This document shows positions 1 through 8,492 of a stretch of 64,000 nucleotides of DNA, piece by piece. Source of the stretch: Clostridium aciditolerans (GTDB lineage Bacteria > Bacillota > Clostridia > Clostridiales > Clostridiaceae); the NCBI RefSeq assembly GCF_016316925.1, contig NZ_JAEEGB010000006.1, forward strand, positions 1 through 64,000, written 5' to 3'. Position numbers and translations under genes: made by a program. The notes beneath the pieces are model-generated. The model was not told where the DNA came from and ran no database searches. It saw nothing but the letters and a program-made list of their open reading frames with translations. The first letter of the stretch is position 1, and every line of letters starts with the position of its first letter.

Positions 1-64
1 ATCTATTCACCGATTATTATCGGTTCATACCTTTACCCGTAAAAAGCCATTTAGGCTTTTTACC
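1..64 (-). repeat. Family B hairpin repeat, copy 1 (cut by window edge)
   Basis: A perfect hairpin at 39-63 has 9-bp arms and the loop CATTTAG. The same loop with different but still complementary arms occurs at 13077-13101 and 46424-46448. The flank at 1-38, read on the minus strand (ACGGGTAA..TATGAAC), also matches the 13 kb copy. This copy lies in the leader of the rRNA operon that continues off the left edge. Confidence 0.7.
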
Positions 65-65
65 T

Positions 66-85
66 CTGTTTAATTTTCAAGGATC
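66..85 (-). promoter_or_regulatory. rRNA leader box
   Basis: On the minus strand this reads GATCCTTGAAAATTAAACAG. From memory, this type of sequence is found in rRNA leaders and spacers of clostridia. It follows two rRNA-type promoters, so a 16S gene transcribed leftward probably begins beyond position 1. The rRNA itself is not in the window. Confidence 0.6.
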
Positions 86-112
86 ATGTCGCTCATTTGC
101 GACTGGATTTAC

Positions 113-141
113 ATCTTATCACGCTTGTCTCTATCTGTCAA
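113..141 (-). promoter_or_regulatory. rRNA-type promoter P2
   Basis: Minus strand: -35 TTGACA (136-141), a 17-bp spacer and -10 TAAGAT (113-118). It is followed by a GTCGC..GCGAC hairpin and the leader box. Together with P1 it forms the tandem arrangement typical of rRNA operons. Confidence 0.75.
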
Positions 142-209
142 CTAGGAATTTATTTCCAAATTAACAATTGCTGTGCTTAATTTTAAGCTATGCATTAGAC
201 AGCTTTTAG

Positions 210-239
210 ATAGTATCATACAAACTAATTTGTTGTCAA
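210..239 (-). promoter_or_regulatory. rRNA-type promoter P1
   Basis: Minus strand: -35 TTGACA (234-239), an 18-bp spacer and -10 TACTAT (210-215). It starts seven bases beyond the CCA end of the tRNA and can fire into the rRNA leader independently of the tRNA promoter. Confidence 0.7.
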
Positions 240-245
240 TACTTT

Positions 246-321
<76 letters not shown>

Positions 322-839
322 TCATTATATATTGTATTGAACAAATTCTTGTTTTGTGTTTGCCGCTCCTTCAAGCGACAAGTGATATCTTATCATGTAT
401 GTAGATATAAAAAACCGACTATGCACACCTTCAGTTCAAATGATTATTATAATTCTCACACATTCTTTAATATACTCATTATTTAATATAGTGATACGCC
501 TGACTTAGTTTATTTGAAAACACTTAATTATAGGCAACAAAATTCAAGCTAAGGTCAAAGTATCTCCCCATGTACACATCTCTTTTCATATCTAAGATAA
601 TATATAGAATAGCAAAATCATTAAAATTATATTTATATCTCACTCATCTGAATTAAAATAAGCATCAAATTATAAGTTAATTTGATATAGAAAAGTATAA
701 ATAGGATTATGAAATCAAATAATAAATTTAAAACCACTTTTTATTGATTAAATCTGCTAGATGAATTTAACCGAGAAAGTATTATGTTAGACGAAGAATA
801 TATACTTCTAAATAAATATGTTAGGTGGTGATACATAGT
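322..839. other. Intergenic region with possible tRNA leader
   Basis: No convincing gene. Just upstream of the tRNA on the minus strand is a TAAGAT -10-like box (387-392) followed by a GTCGCT..AGCGGC hairpin (about 363-380). This repeats the layout after rRNA promoter P2, so it is probably the tRNA promoter and leader, although its -35 is weak. The rest, about 430-820, is AT-rich and I see nothing further in it. Confidence 0.4.
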
Positions 840-1220
840 ATGGAAATTAGAGAAGGTCAAATGGTTCCACTTGGATACGGCAAATTTGCCCGTTCAGATA
901 AAATTATCAGTTTAGAACGCATTGAAGACGAGCGCGGTCCTGGAAGAAGAACTCTTGTATACGTCGATAACGTAAAATCACCTTTAGTCGCATCCAGAAC
1001 TGAAAACTCTATTCTTTCAAATATGGTAGAAATACCAAGTGAGGAATTAGAAGCAACTGCAGCTTTAGAACTCTTATATGATATTCGAGATGATATACAA
1101 CAAATTGGCCCCATGCTACGAAAGAGTATTAAAAAAGAGGCTGAATTTGATTTAGACAAAATTGAAAAACGTATCAATGAAATTCTTCAACATGAAATTG
1201 AGTCTGGTGAATTTATGTAA
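840..1220 (+). CDS. RemA/DUF370-like regulatory protein
   Basis: This 126-residue protein carries a DUF370/RemA-type core near its N-terminus (GYGKFARSDKIISLE, then RGPGRRTLVYV and PLVASRTENSIL). RemA of Bacillus is a small DNA-binding activator of biofilm matrix genes; the family link here is by motif only. RemA proteins are usually about 85-90 residues, so the acidic, helical C-terminal 50-60 residues are an extension. A GTG at 825 opens the same frame but lies inside the ribosome binding site AGGTGG. The ATG at 840 is preferred, with an 11-nt spacing. The gene stands alone and ends at a strong hairpin. The target genes are unknown. Confidence 0.7.
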   Translation: MEIREGQMVPLGYGKFARSDKIISLERIEDERGPGRRTLVYVDNVKSPLVASRTENSILSNMVEIPSEELEATAALELLYDIRDDIQQIGPMLRKSIKKEAEFDLDKIEKRINEILQHEIESGEFM

Positions 1221-1259
1221 AAATTAATCTAAGTTCGGATAAAATATTAAATGCAAGAA

Positions 1260-1310
1260 ATAAACCACACTATATCCGCTTTTGATTTTTACAGATATAG
1301 TATGGTTTAT
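1260..1310 (+). terminator. Bidirectional terminator
   Basis: A 17-bp stem (1260-1276 with 1294-1310, one mismatch) stands between the RemA-like gene and the convergent aminotransferase gene. AT-rich tails on both sides suggest it serves both. Confidence 0.65.
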
Positions 1311-1432
1311 ATAATTATTTATTTATTTTTGTCTTAATAGTTAACCATAAATCTTCATTTTCAAAACCAACTCTTCATATGGTTATATCTAATTTAATTG
1401 TTGTCTTTAACTATGATACTTACACATCTGTT

Positions 1433-2548
1433 TTAGATTTTAATATCTTTTTCAATATTTCTTATAACTTCTATTAAATCATCTATCTCTTTAGGTACTC
1501 TTAATCTCACAAAATTTTTTCCAAGCCCTATAAAGCATTCTCCTGATTCAGTAATAACATTATTTTTCTTAAAGGCATTATACAAATTAAACTCATTATT
1601 CGGATGCATCATAAGCATAATAGGACATTCTAAACTAGTTTCCAGAACCCTTAATTTCGAACATTCTTTTATAACTTTATTTTTTATTTCTTTTATTTTA
1701 TCTACTGACTCTTTAATAAATCCAGTATCTCTTAATGCCATTCTAGCAATATTATAACTAATTGTATTTATACTAAAAGGAAGTTCCACCTTCTTAAAAT
1801 ATTCTAAGAGAAATTCACTACACAATATATACCCTACTCTTATTCCAGCAAGTCCGAATCCCTTAGAAAAAGTTCTAGCAACAATTAGATTGGCATTCTT
1901 ATTTAATAATGTAATTGCTGAATTTTTCTTACTCATGAATTCTCCATATGCCTCATCTACGATTACACATATATCCATATCTTTTGCTGCTTCTACAATT
2001 TCCTCTAATTCTGATAGAGGTATGATCTGACCTGTAGGGTTATTAGGATTATCTATATAAATAATCTGATTTCTATTATTCATTCGACTTATTAATTTTT
2101 TCTTATCAAATTTAAAGTTTATATTATCTTTTAATTCAACATATTCATACATACCTCCCTGACTTTTTACGTCTGTTATATATTCTGTAAATTGAGGACA
2201 GTATCCTAATACACTATATTCTTTATCTACAAAGATCATATTAATAGTGTTCAAAATCCCCATAGATCCACACCCAAGTCTTATATTATCACTACTTATC
2301 TCAGCAACGTCAGACCAGTATTTAGAAATTTCTTTTCTTATTTCTGTGTATGGGTATTGTGGATAGCTGTTTAAATTTTCTATGCTGAATAGATTTTTTT
2401 CTTCACTAATTGATTTTGAGCATCCAAAGGGATTAACGCCAAGTGAACAATCAATCAGCTTCTTTTTACTATATATGTTTTTCTCTCCTTCATCTACATA
2501 GCTTACTCTATTAAAATCACGTATGTGCCTTCTCATCTTAATATTCAT
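1433..2548 (-). CDS. PLP-dependent aminotransferase, HisC/CobD-like
   Basis: A 371-residue fold-type I aminotransferase of class I/II. Visible signatures are the NPNNPTG loop, IVDEAYGEF (the Asp that pairs with the pyridine nitrogen) and the PLP-lysine segment ARTFSKGFGLAGIRVGY. It resembles histidinol-phosphate aminotransferase and L-threonine-O-3-phosphate decarboxylase (CobD), but no his or cob genes are nearby and the substrate cannot be read from sequence. The start has a GGGGAGGG site seven bases upstream. A consensus sigma-54 promoter lies about 65 bp upstream and a sigma-54 activator gene is the next gene upstream on the same strand, so the enzyme is probably induced by a ligand of that activator, perhaps in amino acid catabolism. 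Confidence 0.8.
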   Translation of the reverse strand: MNIKMRRHIRDFNRVSYVDEGEKNIYSKKKLIDCSLGVNPFGCSKSISEEKNLFSIENLNSYPQYPYTEIRKEISKYWSDVAEISSDNIRLGCGSMGILNTINMIFVDKEYSVLGYCPQFTEYITDVKSQGGMYEYVELKDNINFKFDKKKLISRMNNRNQIIYIDNPNNPTGQIIPLSELEEIVEAAKDMDICVIVDEAYGEFMSKKNSAITLLNKNANLIVARTFSKGFGLAGIRVGYILCSEFLLEYFKKVELPFSINTISYNIARMALRDTGFIKESVDKIKEIKNKVIKECSKLRVLETSLECPIMLMMHPNNEFNLYNAFKKNNVITESGECFIGLGKNFVRLRVPKEIDDLIEVIRNIEKDIKI

Positions 2549-2614
2549 GCCTTTGCCCTCCCCGTTACTATTCTATTCTGTAATTAAGTAATCTTAACCA
2601 TATCAAAATAAACA

Positions 2615-2629
2615 GCAAAATATATGCCA
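2615..2629 (-). promoter_or_regulatory. Sigma-54 promoter of the aminotransferase
   Basis: Minus strand TGGCATATATTTTGC matches the -24/-12 consensus TGGCAC-N5-TTGC at all positions but one, with exact GG-to-GC spacing. Transcription would start near 2603, giving a 55-nt leader. The neighbouring activator gene supports the call. Confidence 0.8.
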
Positions 2630-2703
2630 ATAGACATCAAAAGTCTAAACTCTCATTCTATGGACTCTAGAGGAGATTTTCTTTAAAGCGCAAAATAAAA
2701 AAG

Positions 2704-2719
2704 TGTAAATCAATTTACA
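2704..2719 (-). promoter_or_regulatory. TGTAAA-N4-TTTACA palindrome, possible activator site or terminator
   Basis: TGTAAATCAATTTACA is the first of three TGTAAA-N4-TTTACA palindromes between the activator gene and the sigma-54 promoter, about 108 bp upstream of the predicted start. On the minus strand it is followed by TTTTTTATTTT, so it could also terminate the activator transcript. The two roles are not exclusive. Confidence 0.6.
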
Positions 2720-2806
2720 CTCTTTTACTTTACTTCCTATATACTTTCACCTATGATCTGCCTTATTAAAGATTACAGCTATTTTGGTTACGATTTTTCT
2801 TGATTA

Positions 2807-2838
2807 TGTAAAAGCATTTACATGTAAACATATTTACA
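2807..2838 (-). promoter_or_regulatory. Tandem TGTAAA-N4-TTTACA palindromes (upstream activator sites)
   Basis: Two adjoining 16-bp palindromes, 2807-2822 and 2823-2838, have the same half-sites as the one at 2704-2719. They lie about 210-230 bp upstream of the sigma-54 start, a normal distance for enhancer sites of AAA+ activators. I infer that they bind the product of the adjacent gene. Confidence 0.65.
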
Positions 2839-2871
2839 CTTGTAATGAATTTTCACCTTCTAAATTTCTCT

Positions 2872-4626
2872 TTATATTTTATACTCCTTTAACAACTTAT
2901 ATAAAGTCGGTCTAGAGATTCCTAATAGCTCCGATACTTTTTTCTTATTTCCATTAGTTGACTCTAATGCATCTGTTAAAGCTTTTTTATCTATTTTAAT
3001 TGCCTCTCTTTTTATGAATCCCTCATACTTATATTCCTTTAATCCGGCCATTATAAGATTTTCCTCTGTAATATATTCTCCATCGCAAATATACATACAT
3101 CTTGACAATGTATTTTCAAGCTCTCTTATGTTTCCTGGCCAAGCATATTGCATTATGACTTCTTTCGCTCCACTACTTAAACCGCTAATATTTTTCTGCA
3201 TCTTTTCACTAAACTTTTTAATAAAATAATCTGCAAGAATTAGTACATCCTTTTCTCTTTCCTTTAGAGGGGGTACTTCCACATAAAGAACCTTTAATCT
3301 ATAATATAAATCACTTCTAAATTCTCCTTGTTCAACAAGCTTTTCTAGTCTTCTGTTTGTAGCGGCAATAACCCTCACATCAACTTTAATGGGTCTAGTT
3401 CCCCCAATTCTATTAATGCACATGGTTTCAAGAACTCTTAATAGCTTAGCCTGAATGTGTATTGGCATTTCCCCTAATTCATCAAGAAATAATGTTCCTC
3501 CGTGAGCTAACTCAAACTTTCCAGGTTTCCCGCCCTTTTTCGCTCCCGTAAAAGCACCTTCCTCATATCCAAATAACTCACTATCTACTAGCTCATTTGG
3601 AAAGTTAGCACAATTTAATGCAATGAATGGCTTGCTTCTCCTATTACTGTAATTATGTATAGCCTGAGCAAATAACTCTTTTCCTGTTCCGCTTTCTCCA
3701 ATAATTAAAATGTTTTCGCTACTCTTAGCAAATACCTTTGCAAGCTTAATATTTTCTTTTATTTTTCTGCTTTCCCCTATAATATGATCAAATGTGAAAA
3801 AGGCTTCATATCCTGCCATTGTGCTTGTAAGTTTTCTAGACCTTTCAATACTTCTGAATATATCTATTGCTCCAATAACATCTCTTTTTCTATCAAACAC
3901 TGGATATCCTGAATTAGTTAACTGTACAGTTTTTCTCTTAAATCTTAAAAAATATTCTACATCAATGACACTCTTCTTGGTATCAATGATTTCTCTTAGC
4001 AGCGGCTTGTCCTTTGAAAGCTTATCCATTTTTTTGCCTATTAACTCTTCCTTGCTTGCACCTAAAATGCTGCAGCAAGCTTTATTAACATAAATTAAAT
4101 ATCCATCTCTGTCACAAAAGGATATCCCCTCATTTACTGAATCCAGAGCCCTTAATAACAGATCATTATGATTGACATGCTTATCAATTAGACTCATGTA
4201 TTTTTCTATATTATCATTGATGCTATTAAACATATTCATATACTCTAAATCTTTTTCACTTTCTGATATAAAGTACAAATAGTATTGTGATATATCGAAC
4301 ATATTTACTTTATAAATATAATGATATAATTTATATTTTCTATCTAGATCGATAAATGTTTTAGTCATTTTATTATCATCACTATCGAAATTAAAAGCAA
4401 TTCTTTTTCCAACCCATTTCTCCAGCTTTTCATTCTTTTCAAAAGAAAATGCAGCAATAATATTTTTATTAATATCAGTAAAAAGGATATAACCATCTTG
4501 CTGCTTAATACATTCAATTGCTAGAAAAAAACAATCCTTAATCTTTTCAAAGTAAGCTTTATCAAAGTTTTCATCAATATCTTGAAAAGATGAATATATG
4601 TGCTCTTTCACCAAATTATTGCTCAT
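2872..4626 (-). CDS. Sigma-54-dependent activator (PAS, AAA+, Fis-type HTH)
   Basis: A 584-residue bacterial enhancer-binding protein. Residues 1-150 form a sensor region resembling the N-terminus of AcoR-type regulators. A PAS domain spans about 155-260. The AAA+ domain spans about 278-510, with Walker A GESGTGKE (310-317), the sigma-54 contact loop GAFTGA (357-362) and Walker B GTLFLDE (377-383). A Fis-type helix-turn-helix ends the protein (KKVSELLGISRPTLYKLL). It should remodel sigma-54 holoenzyme at the adjacent promoter (2615-2629), probably bound to the TGTAAA-N4-TTTACA sites just downstream of its own gene. Its ribosome binding site is weak, consistent with low expression. The ligand is unknown. 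Confidence 0.9.
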   Translation of the reverse strand: MSNNLVKEHIYSSFQDIDENFDKAYFEKIKDCFFLAIECIKQQDGYILFTDINKNIIAAFSFEKNEKLEKWVGKRIAFNFDSDDNKMTKTFIDLDRKYKLYHYIYKVNMFDISQYYLYFISESEKDLEYMNMFNSINDNIEKYMSLIDKHVNHNDLLLRALDSVNEGISFCDRDGYLIYVNKACCSILGASKEELIGKKMDKLSKDKPLLREIIDTKKSVIDVEYFLRFKRKTVQLTNSGYPVFDRKRDVIGAIDIFRSIERSRKLTSTMAGYEAFFTFDHIIGESRKIKENIKLAKVFAKSSENILIIGESGTGKELFAQAIHNYSNRRSKPFIALNCANFPNELVDSELFGYEEGAFTGAKKGGKPGKFELAHGGTLFLDELGEMPIHIQAKLLRVLETMCINRIGGTRPIKVDVRVIAATNRRLEKLVEQGEFRSDLYYRLKVLYVEVPPLKEREKDVLILADYFIKKFSEKMQKNISGLSSGAKEVIMQYAWPGNIRELENTLSRCMYICDGEYITEENLIMAGLKEYKYEGFIKREAIKIDKKALTDALESTNGNKKKVSELLGISRPTLYKLLKEYKI

Positions 4627-4762
4627 ATCTTATCTTTAATGAGAGAGTATATAATGAATATCAAACTCTCACTAAAACTCACCTCTTTTCTTTTTATACG
4701 ATTTTATGCGTATACCATGTTAATAACTTTATTGATAGTTCACAAAATAAGAACCTTATGAC

Positions 4763-5101
4763 TTAACCGATACCTATAGGAAATGTTGAAACAACAACAG
4801 CAAAAGAAATTATCGCTATAATAGTTCCCAGTAAGTTCATGTTCATTTTTTCAAATACTTTTAATTCATTTCTTTTACAATACATATTTAGCACTTGAAT
4901 AGTATAAAGTCCCCCTGCATATATTAACATTAAAATTATTTTAGGAAATTGCCCTTTTACGTTAACTGCTAACCCCGTAGATAAACCACTAAACATATAG
5001 ATAACTAATATTTGAATTTTAGGCGATATTTTATCAAATCGTTTATAAACTTTAACTAAGGTTTCAATTATAAACCGTATTTTTTCAATCGCTTTGTTCA
5101 C
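4763..5101 (-). CDS. Small membrane protein, unknown function
   Basis: I do not recognise this 112-residue protein. A basic N-terminal helix is followed by about three hydrophobic segments (around 30-50, 57-75 and 90-108), suggesting an integral membrane protein. An ATG at 5122 opens the frame, but the codons after it form the sequence AGGGAGG, an ideal ribosome binding site for the GTG at 5101, which I take as the start. It stands alone, with no partner that suggests a role. The region upstream holds only a decayed reading frame and a palindromic repeat. Confidence 0.55.
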   Translation of the reverse strand: MNKAIEKIRFIIETLVKVYKRFDKISPKIQILVIYMFSGLSTGLAVNVKGQFPKIILMLIYAGGLYTIQVLNMYCKRNELKVFEKMNMNLLGTIIAIISFAVVVSTFPIGIG

Positions 5102-5168
5102 CTTATTTACCTCCCTATTCATAGAGTTTATTGCAGTTTATAATATTATATATTTGTGTCATAATATT

Positions 5169-5380
5169 TTACGATTGTTCACAATATCTTACTATTGTGA
5201 CTTTTTCTCTTAATCTTATATTTTCATCTTTTAACTTCTTAATTTCCTAATATAGTTGCTTTATTTTATTATCTTTAGAAGTAGCAATCGTCTTTCTCAA
5301 TGGCTCTAAGGTTTAATATACACTCATTAAGAATTTCATTCTCTAATCCTACTATTTTATATAATTATATTAGTATTTAC
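5169..5380 (-). pseudogene. Decayed coding relic with coiled-coil C-terminus
   Basis: On the minus strand one frame reads ..KTIATSKDNKIKQLY, a TAG stop, then EIKKLKDENIRLREKVTIVR and CEQS before a final stop. The lysine/glutamate heptad pattern resembles coiled-coil tails of small recombination-associated proteins. A second stop and a frame change further upstream break the rest. I infer a gene remnant; identity is uncertain. Confidence 0.35.
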
Positions 5381-5534
5381 TATCTATACTATAACCACTA
5401 AAGATAGCATATCTTATGCACTTTATGTAAATTTATTTAAACTTCATAATTTTAACAATGATGTTTACAACTATATACTGATATTCCACACAGCTTTATT
5501 ATTTCCTTTATTCTAATATTAGAGAAACGAACTA

Positions 5535-5765
5535 GAAAGTTAACTTATACAAAGGGATATGTTTCTAAAGCTGAAGGGAGATTTAAAAACTTTGTGTCAG
5601 TCTTAGTGAAGGATTTTAAGACAACCTTAGAATCTTAGATACTGTTTGAGCATAGCGAGTTTATCTAAGTTCTTAGGTCGTCTAAAATACAAGTCTTAGA
5701 CTGACTAAAAATTTTTAACGGACTGAAGCTTAGAAACATAGTCCGGGGTATAAGTTAACTTTCGA
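5535..5765. mobile_element. 231-bp MITE-like palindromic element
   Basis: Perfect 16-bp terminal inverted repeats, GAAAGTTAACTTATAC (5535-5550) and its complement (5750-5765), enclose sub-terminal and central inverted repeats, so almost the whole element can fold into one long hairpin. It has no open reading frame. A collapsed relative lies at 56906-56938. The rest of the 5102-5925 gap is AT-rich, with only the coding relic at 5169-5380 noted. Confidence 0.75.
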
Positions 5766-5925
5766 CTTTTGAGCTCTGTAGAGCAAAAGAATTTTTTAAT
5801 TTTCTAATCAAATTTTAATCTTTCACTAATTCTTCTCTAATTATCCTCCATTATTATATAAACATAAGCAATTGGTTCTCATATTAAACTAATTAAATTA
5901 AAAATAATGAATTGGAGGAATTAAA

Positions 5926-6390
5926 ATGACAATTACAATTGAACAAATCGATTTATTAAGAAAAAGAGCAAATGTAGGGTATAAGGAGGCTAAAGAAGCT
6001 CTTGAAAAATGTAACGGTGACATAGTTGATGCGCTAGGATACCTTGAAGAACAAAACAAGATTAAACCTGAACAAGAAGATTGTATTAAAGGCTCAACTT
6101 TCATTAAAAAAGTTAAAAATTTAGTTTCAAAGGCTAACAAAATAAAATTAGTAATATCCAAAAATGATAAAACAATATTAAATCTACCTTCTACACTGGC
6201 TGTTTTATTTGGTATCTTTGCAATGCCAGTTGCAATAGCAGCTTTAATACTTGCTCTAGTTACAAATTGCAAGCTAAGATTTAACAAGGAAAACGGGGAG
6301 GAATACGACATTAATAACAAAATAGACAAAGTTGCTAATGTAGTAACTAATGTTACAAATAAGATAACAGAAGAAATTAAAAATGCTTAA
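5926..6390 (+). CDS. UBA-like / DUF4342 protein
   Basis: This 154-residue protein starts with a UBA-like fold of the kind found in EF-Ts and NAC (IDLLRKRANVGYKEAKEALEKCNGDIVDALGYLEE, residues 5-40). A DUF4342-type region follows, with one hydrophobic segment around residues 90-110 (TLAVLFGIFAMPVAIAALIL). The C-terminus is polar and repetitive in Val/Asn/Lys. It is probably membrane-anchored with the UBA-like domain in the cytosol; no biochemical role is established that I can cite. A strong GGAGGAATTAAA site precedes the ATG. A hairpin separates it from the two-component system downstream, so the two need not be cotranscribed. Confidence 0.7.
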   Translation: MTITIEQIDLLRKRANVGYKEAKEALEKCNGDIVDALGYLEEQNKIKPEQEDCIKGSTFIKKVKNLVSKANKIKLVISKNDKTILNLPSTLAVLFGIFAMPVAIAALILALVTNCKLRFNKENGEEYDINNKIDKVANVVTNVTNKITEEIKNA

Positions 6391-6394
6391 TATC

Positions 6395-6433
6395 AAGCCT
6401 GCTTATGATTTTTCATAAAGCGGGCTTAACTTT
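6395..6433 (+). terminator. Rho-independent terminator
   Basis: Hairpin AAGCCTGCTTATGA (6395-6408) with TCATAAAGCGGGCTT (6413-6427), one bulge, then AACTTTT. It closes the UBA-like gene. Confidence 0.75.
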
Positions 6434-6503
6434 TCTCATATTTTCAGGGCAACATAAAAAGAGTATAATTAATTTAAAATGACTGATTTTTGGAGGGTGT
6501 AAA

Positions 6504-7187
6504 ATGATCAACGAAAAAATTCTTATTATAGAAGATGAATTAAAAATAGCTAGATTTGTACAGCTTGAACTTGAACATGAAGGATATGTTGTTGATCAAG
6601 CTCAGGACGGAAGAATTGGCCTTGATAAAGCTTTAAAAGGAAACTTTGATCTTATAATACTTGATGTTATGCTTCCATCTCTAAACGGAATGGAAGTATT
6701 GAGAAGGCTAAGGCAATCTTCTGAAGTTCCTGTTATTATGCTTACAGCCAAAGATGAAGTCATGGATAAGGTTATGGGACTTGACATCGGTGCTGATGAC
6801 TATATGACAAAGCCCTTTGCCATAGAAGAGCTACTAGCACGTATTCGTGTAACCTTTAAACGTAAAAGAATCTCTATTTCTAACTCTAGCCTTATTGAAA
6901 TAGGAAAATTAAATTTAGATATGGATAAGTATACTGTAACCTATGATAACGAATCTATAGATCTGACGAAAAAAGAATTTGATTTACTAAAATACTTAAT
7001 GATTAACAGGGATATAGTATTATCAAGAGAAAGTATACTTGAAAAAGTATGGGAATATGATTATGCAGGTGATACAAATGTAGTAGATGTTTATATTCGT
7101 TATTTAAGAAGTAAAATTGATGATAAATATAATGAAAAATTTATTCACACAGTTCGAGGAGTGGGGTATCAGTTAAAACATGAATAA
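6504..7187 (+). CDS. OmpR-family response regulator
   Basis: A 227-residue response regulator. The receiver domain (1-120) has the acidic pair near residues 10-11, phospho-acceptor Asp54 (ILDVMLPSLNG), Thr at AKDE and the conserved Lys in TKPF. A winged-helix DNA-binding domain (about 130-225) carries KKEFDLLKYL and VYIRYLRSKID. It overlaps the histidine kinase gene by eight bases, so the two are translationally coupled partners. The pair is close in layout to ArlRS/CssRS-type envelope sensors, but the stimulus and targets cannot be read here. GGAGGGTGTAAA precedes the start. Confidence 0.9.
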   Translation: MINEKILIIEDELKIARFVQLELEHEGYVVDQAQDGRIGLDKALKGNFDLIILDVMLPSLNGMEVLRRLRQSSEVPVIMLTAKDEVMDKVMGLDIGADDYMTKPFAIEELLARIRVTFKRKRISISNSSLIEIGKLNLDMDKYTVTYDNESIDLTKKEFDLLKYLMINRDIVLSRESILEKVWEYDYAGDTNVVDVYIRYLRSKIDDKYNEKFIHTVRGVGYQLKHE

Positions 7188-8352
7188 AATAAAATCTATT
7201 TTCAAGGTTATATTTCAAGTTATAAAAATTATATTTTTAGTAGTAAAGTCCACCTTAAACTTTTTATCTAAACTACTAGATAGAGTTATTGAAAATATCT
7301 CAAATAAACTTCGTTTTTCAATTACATTTAAAATAACAATAACGTATATCTTTACTTTTATAATGATTTTTTCTTTAATGAGCGCAGGAATACTGGCTAG
7401 CTTTAAATACTACATTGAGAGTGGTATAAGTAGTGATTATCTGTCCATTCTTGGTGCTATTTTAGCAGGTTGCAACATTATAGGATTGATAATAATTATA
7501 ATAATTGGTTCAAGAGCAAGTAAAAAATTCCTATATCCTGTAGAAACTATGACTAAAACTGTAAAAGAAATATCTATAAATGCTCTTGATAAAAGACTTG
7601 ATGTAAGAGGTTCTAAAAATGAACTTAAAGATTTAGCTAAAACCTTTAACGATATGCTTGATAGAATTCAAAAGTCTGTGGATCAGCAAAATCAATTTGT
7701 GTCCGATGCTTCACATGAGTTAAGAACACCAATTTCCGTTATACAGGGTTACGTCAACCTTTTAAACCGATGGGGAAAAAATGACAAAGAAATATTAGAA
7801 GAGTCTATTTTAGCTATTAAAAGTGAGTCTGAGAATATGAAAGATCTAGTTGAACAGCTTTTATTTCTAGCTCGTGGAGATAAAAATACTCAAAAAATTG
7901 AAAAACAAAATTTTATGCTCAATGAATTAATTCAAGAAATATTAAAGGAGACTAAGTTAATTGATTCGGCTCATCAAATAGAAAATGAATATAGTCACGA
8001 ATTTGAAATCAATGCTGATAGAAAACTTATTAAAGAAGCTATAAGAATATTTATAGATAACAGTATTAAATACACTCCAGAAGGCGGTACGATAAAGCTT
8101 GATTCTTACAAAAAAGATGATAAGGCTGTTATAACCATCGGTGATACTGGCACAGGAATTTCCAGTGAAGACCTTCCCTATATATTTGATAGATTTTACA
8201 GGGCTGATAAATCTAGAACAAAGACCAATGGTGGCACAGGGCTAGGGCTGGCAATTGCAAAATGGATAGTAGATAATCATGATGGTACAGTTGACGTTTG
8301 GAGTAAGCCTGACATAGGAACAATTATAAAGGTAACTCTACCTATAAGCTAA
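7180..8352 (+). CDS. Membrane sensor histidine kinase
   Basis: A 390-residue kinase. After an amphipathic N-terminus there are two transmembrane segments (about 52-75 and 87-110) with only a short extracytoplasmic loop, then a HAMP domain (111-165). The HisKA domain has phospho-acceptor His179 (SDASHELRTP). The ATPase domain has N-box IFIDNSIKYTPEGG, G1 DTGTGIS, F-box DLPYIFDRFYRADKS and G2 GGTGLGLAI. The tiny sensor loop suggests that it reads a membrane or membrane-protein signal. Its start codon lies inside the end of the response regulator gene. A GC-rich hairpin follows the stop. Confidence 0.9.
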   Translation: MNKIKSIFKVIFQVIKIIFLVVKSTLNFLSKLLDRVIENISNKLRFSITFKITITYIFTFIMIFSLMSAGILASFKYYIESGISSDYLSILGAILAGCNIIGLIIIIIIGSRASKKFLYPVETMTKTVKEISINALDKRLDVRGSKNELKDLAKTFNDMLDRIQKSVDQQNQFVSDASHELRTPISVIQGYVNLLNRWGKNDKEILEESILAIKSESENMKDLVEQLLFLARGDKNTQKIEKQNFMLNELIQEILKETKLIDSAHQIENEYSHEFEINADRKLIKEAIRIFIDNSIKYTPEGGTIKLDSYKKDDKAVITIGDTGTGISSEDLPYIFDRFYRADKSRTKTNGGTGLGLAIAKWIVDNHDGTVDVWSKPDIGTIIKVTLPIS

Positions 8353-8360
8353 TAATACTT

Positions 8361-8386
8361 CCCCAGCAAAAATCTTATTGCTGGGG
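8361..8386. terminator. Hairpin between convergent genes
   Basis: CCCCAGCAA (8361-8369) pairs perfectly with TTGCTGGGG (8378-8386). Nine base pairs with weak T-tracts on either side; it probably ends the kinase transcript and may also serve the convergent DUF3841 genes. Confidence 0.6.
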
Positions 8387-8492
8387 TTATAGTTAGACAG
8401 AACTCCGCACTTTATTAACAAGTTTCCTATATATCGAACTCTTTAGCTTTTTTGATGTAAGTTATGCTCCTTTTACTACTGGATAATTCATT

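Noticed and set aside
1433-2548. Assignment of the aminotransferase as hisC or cobD
   Set aside because: No histidine or cobalamin synthesis genes are near, and sigma-54 control suggests catabolism; sequence alone does not fix the substrate.
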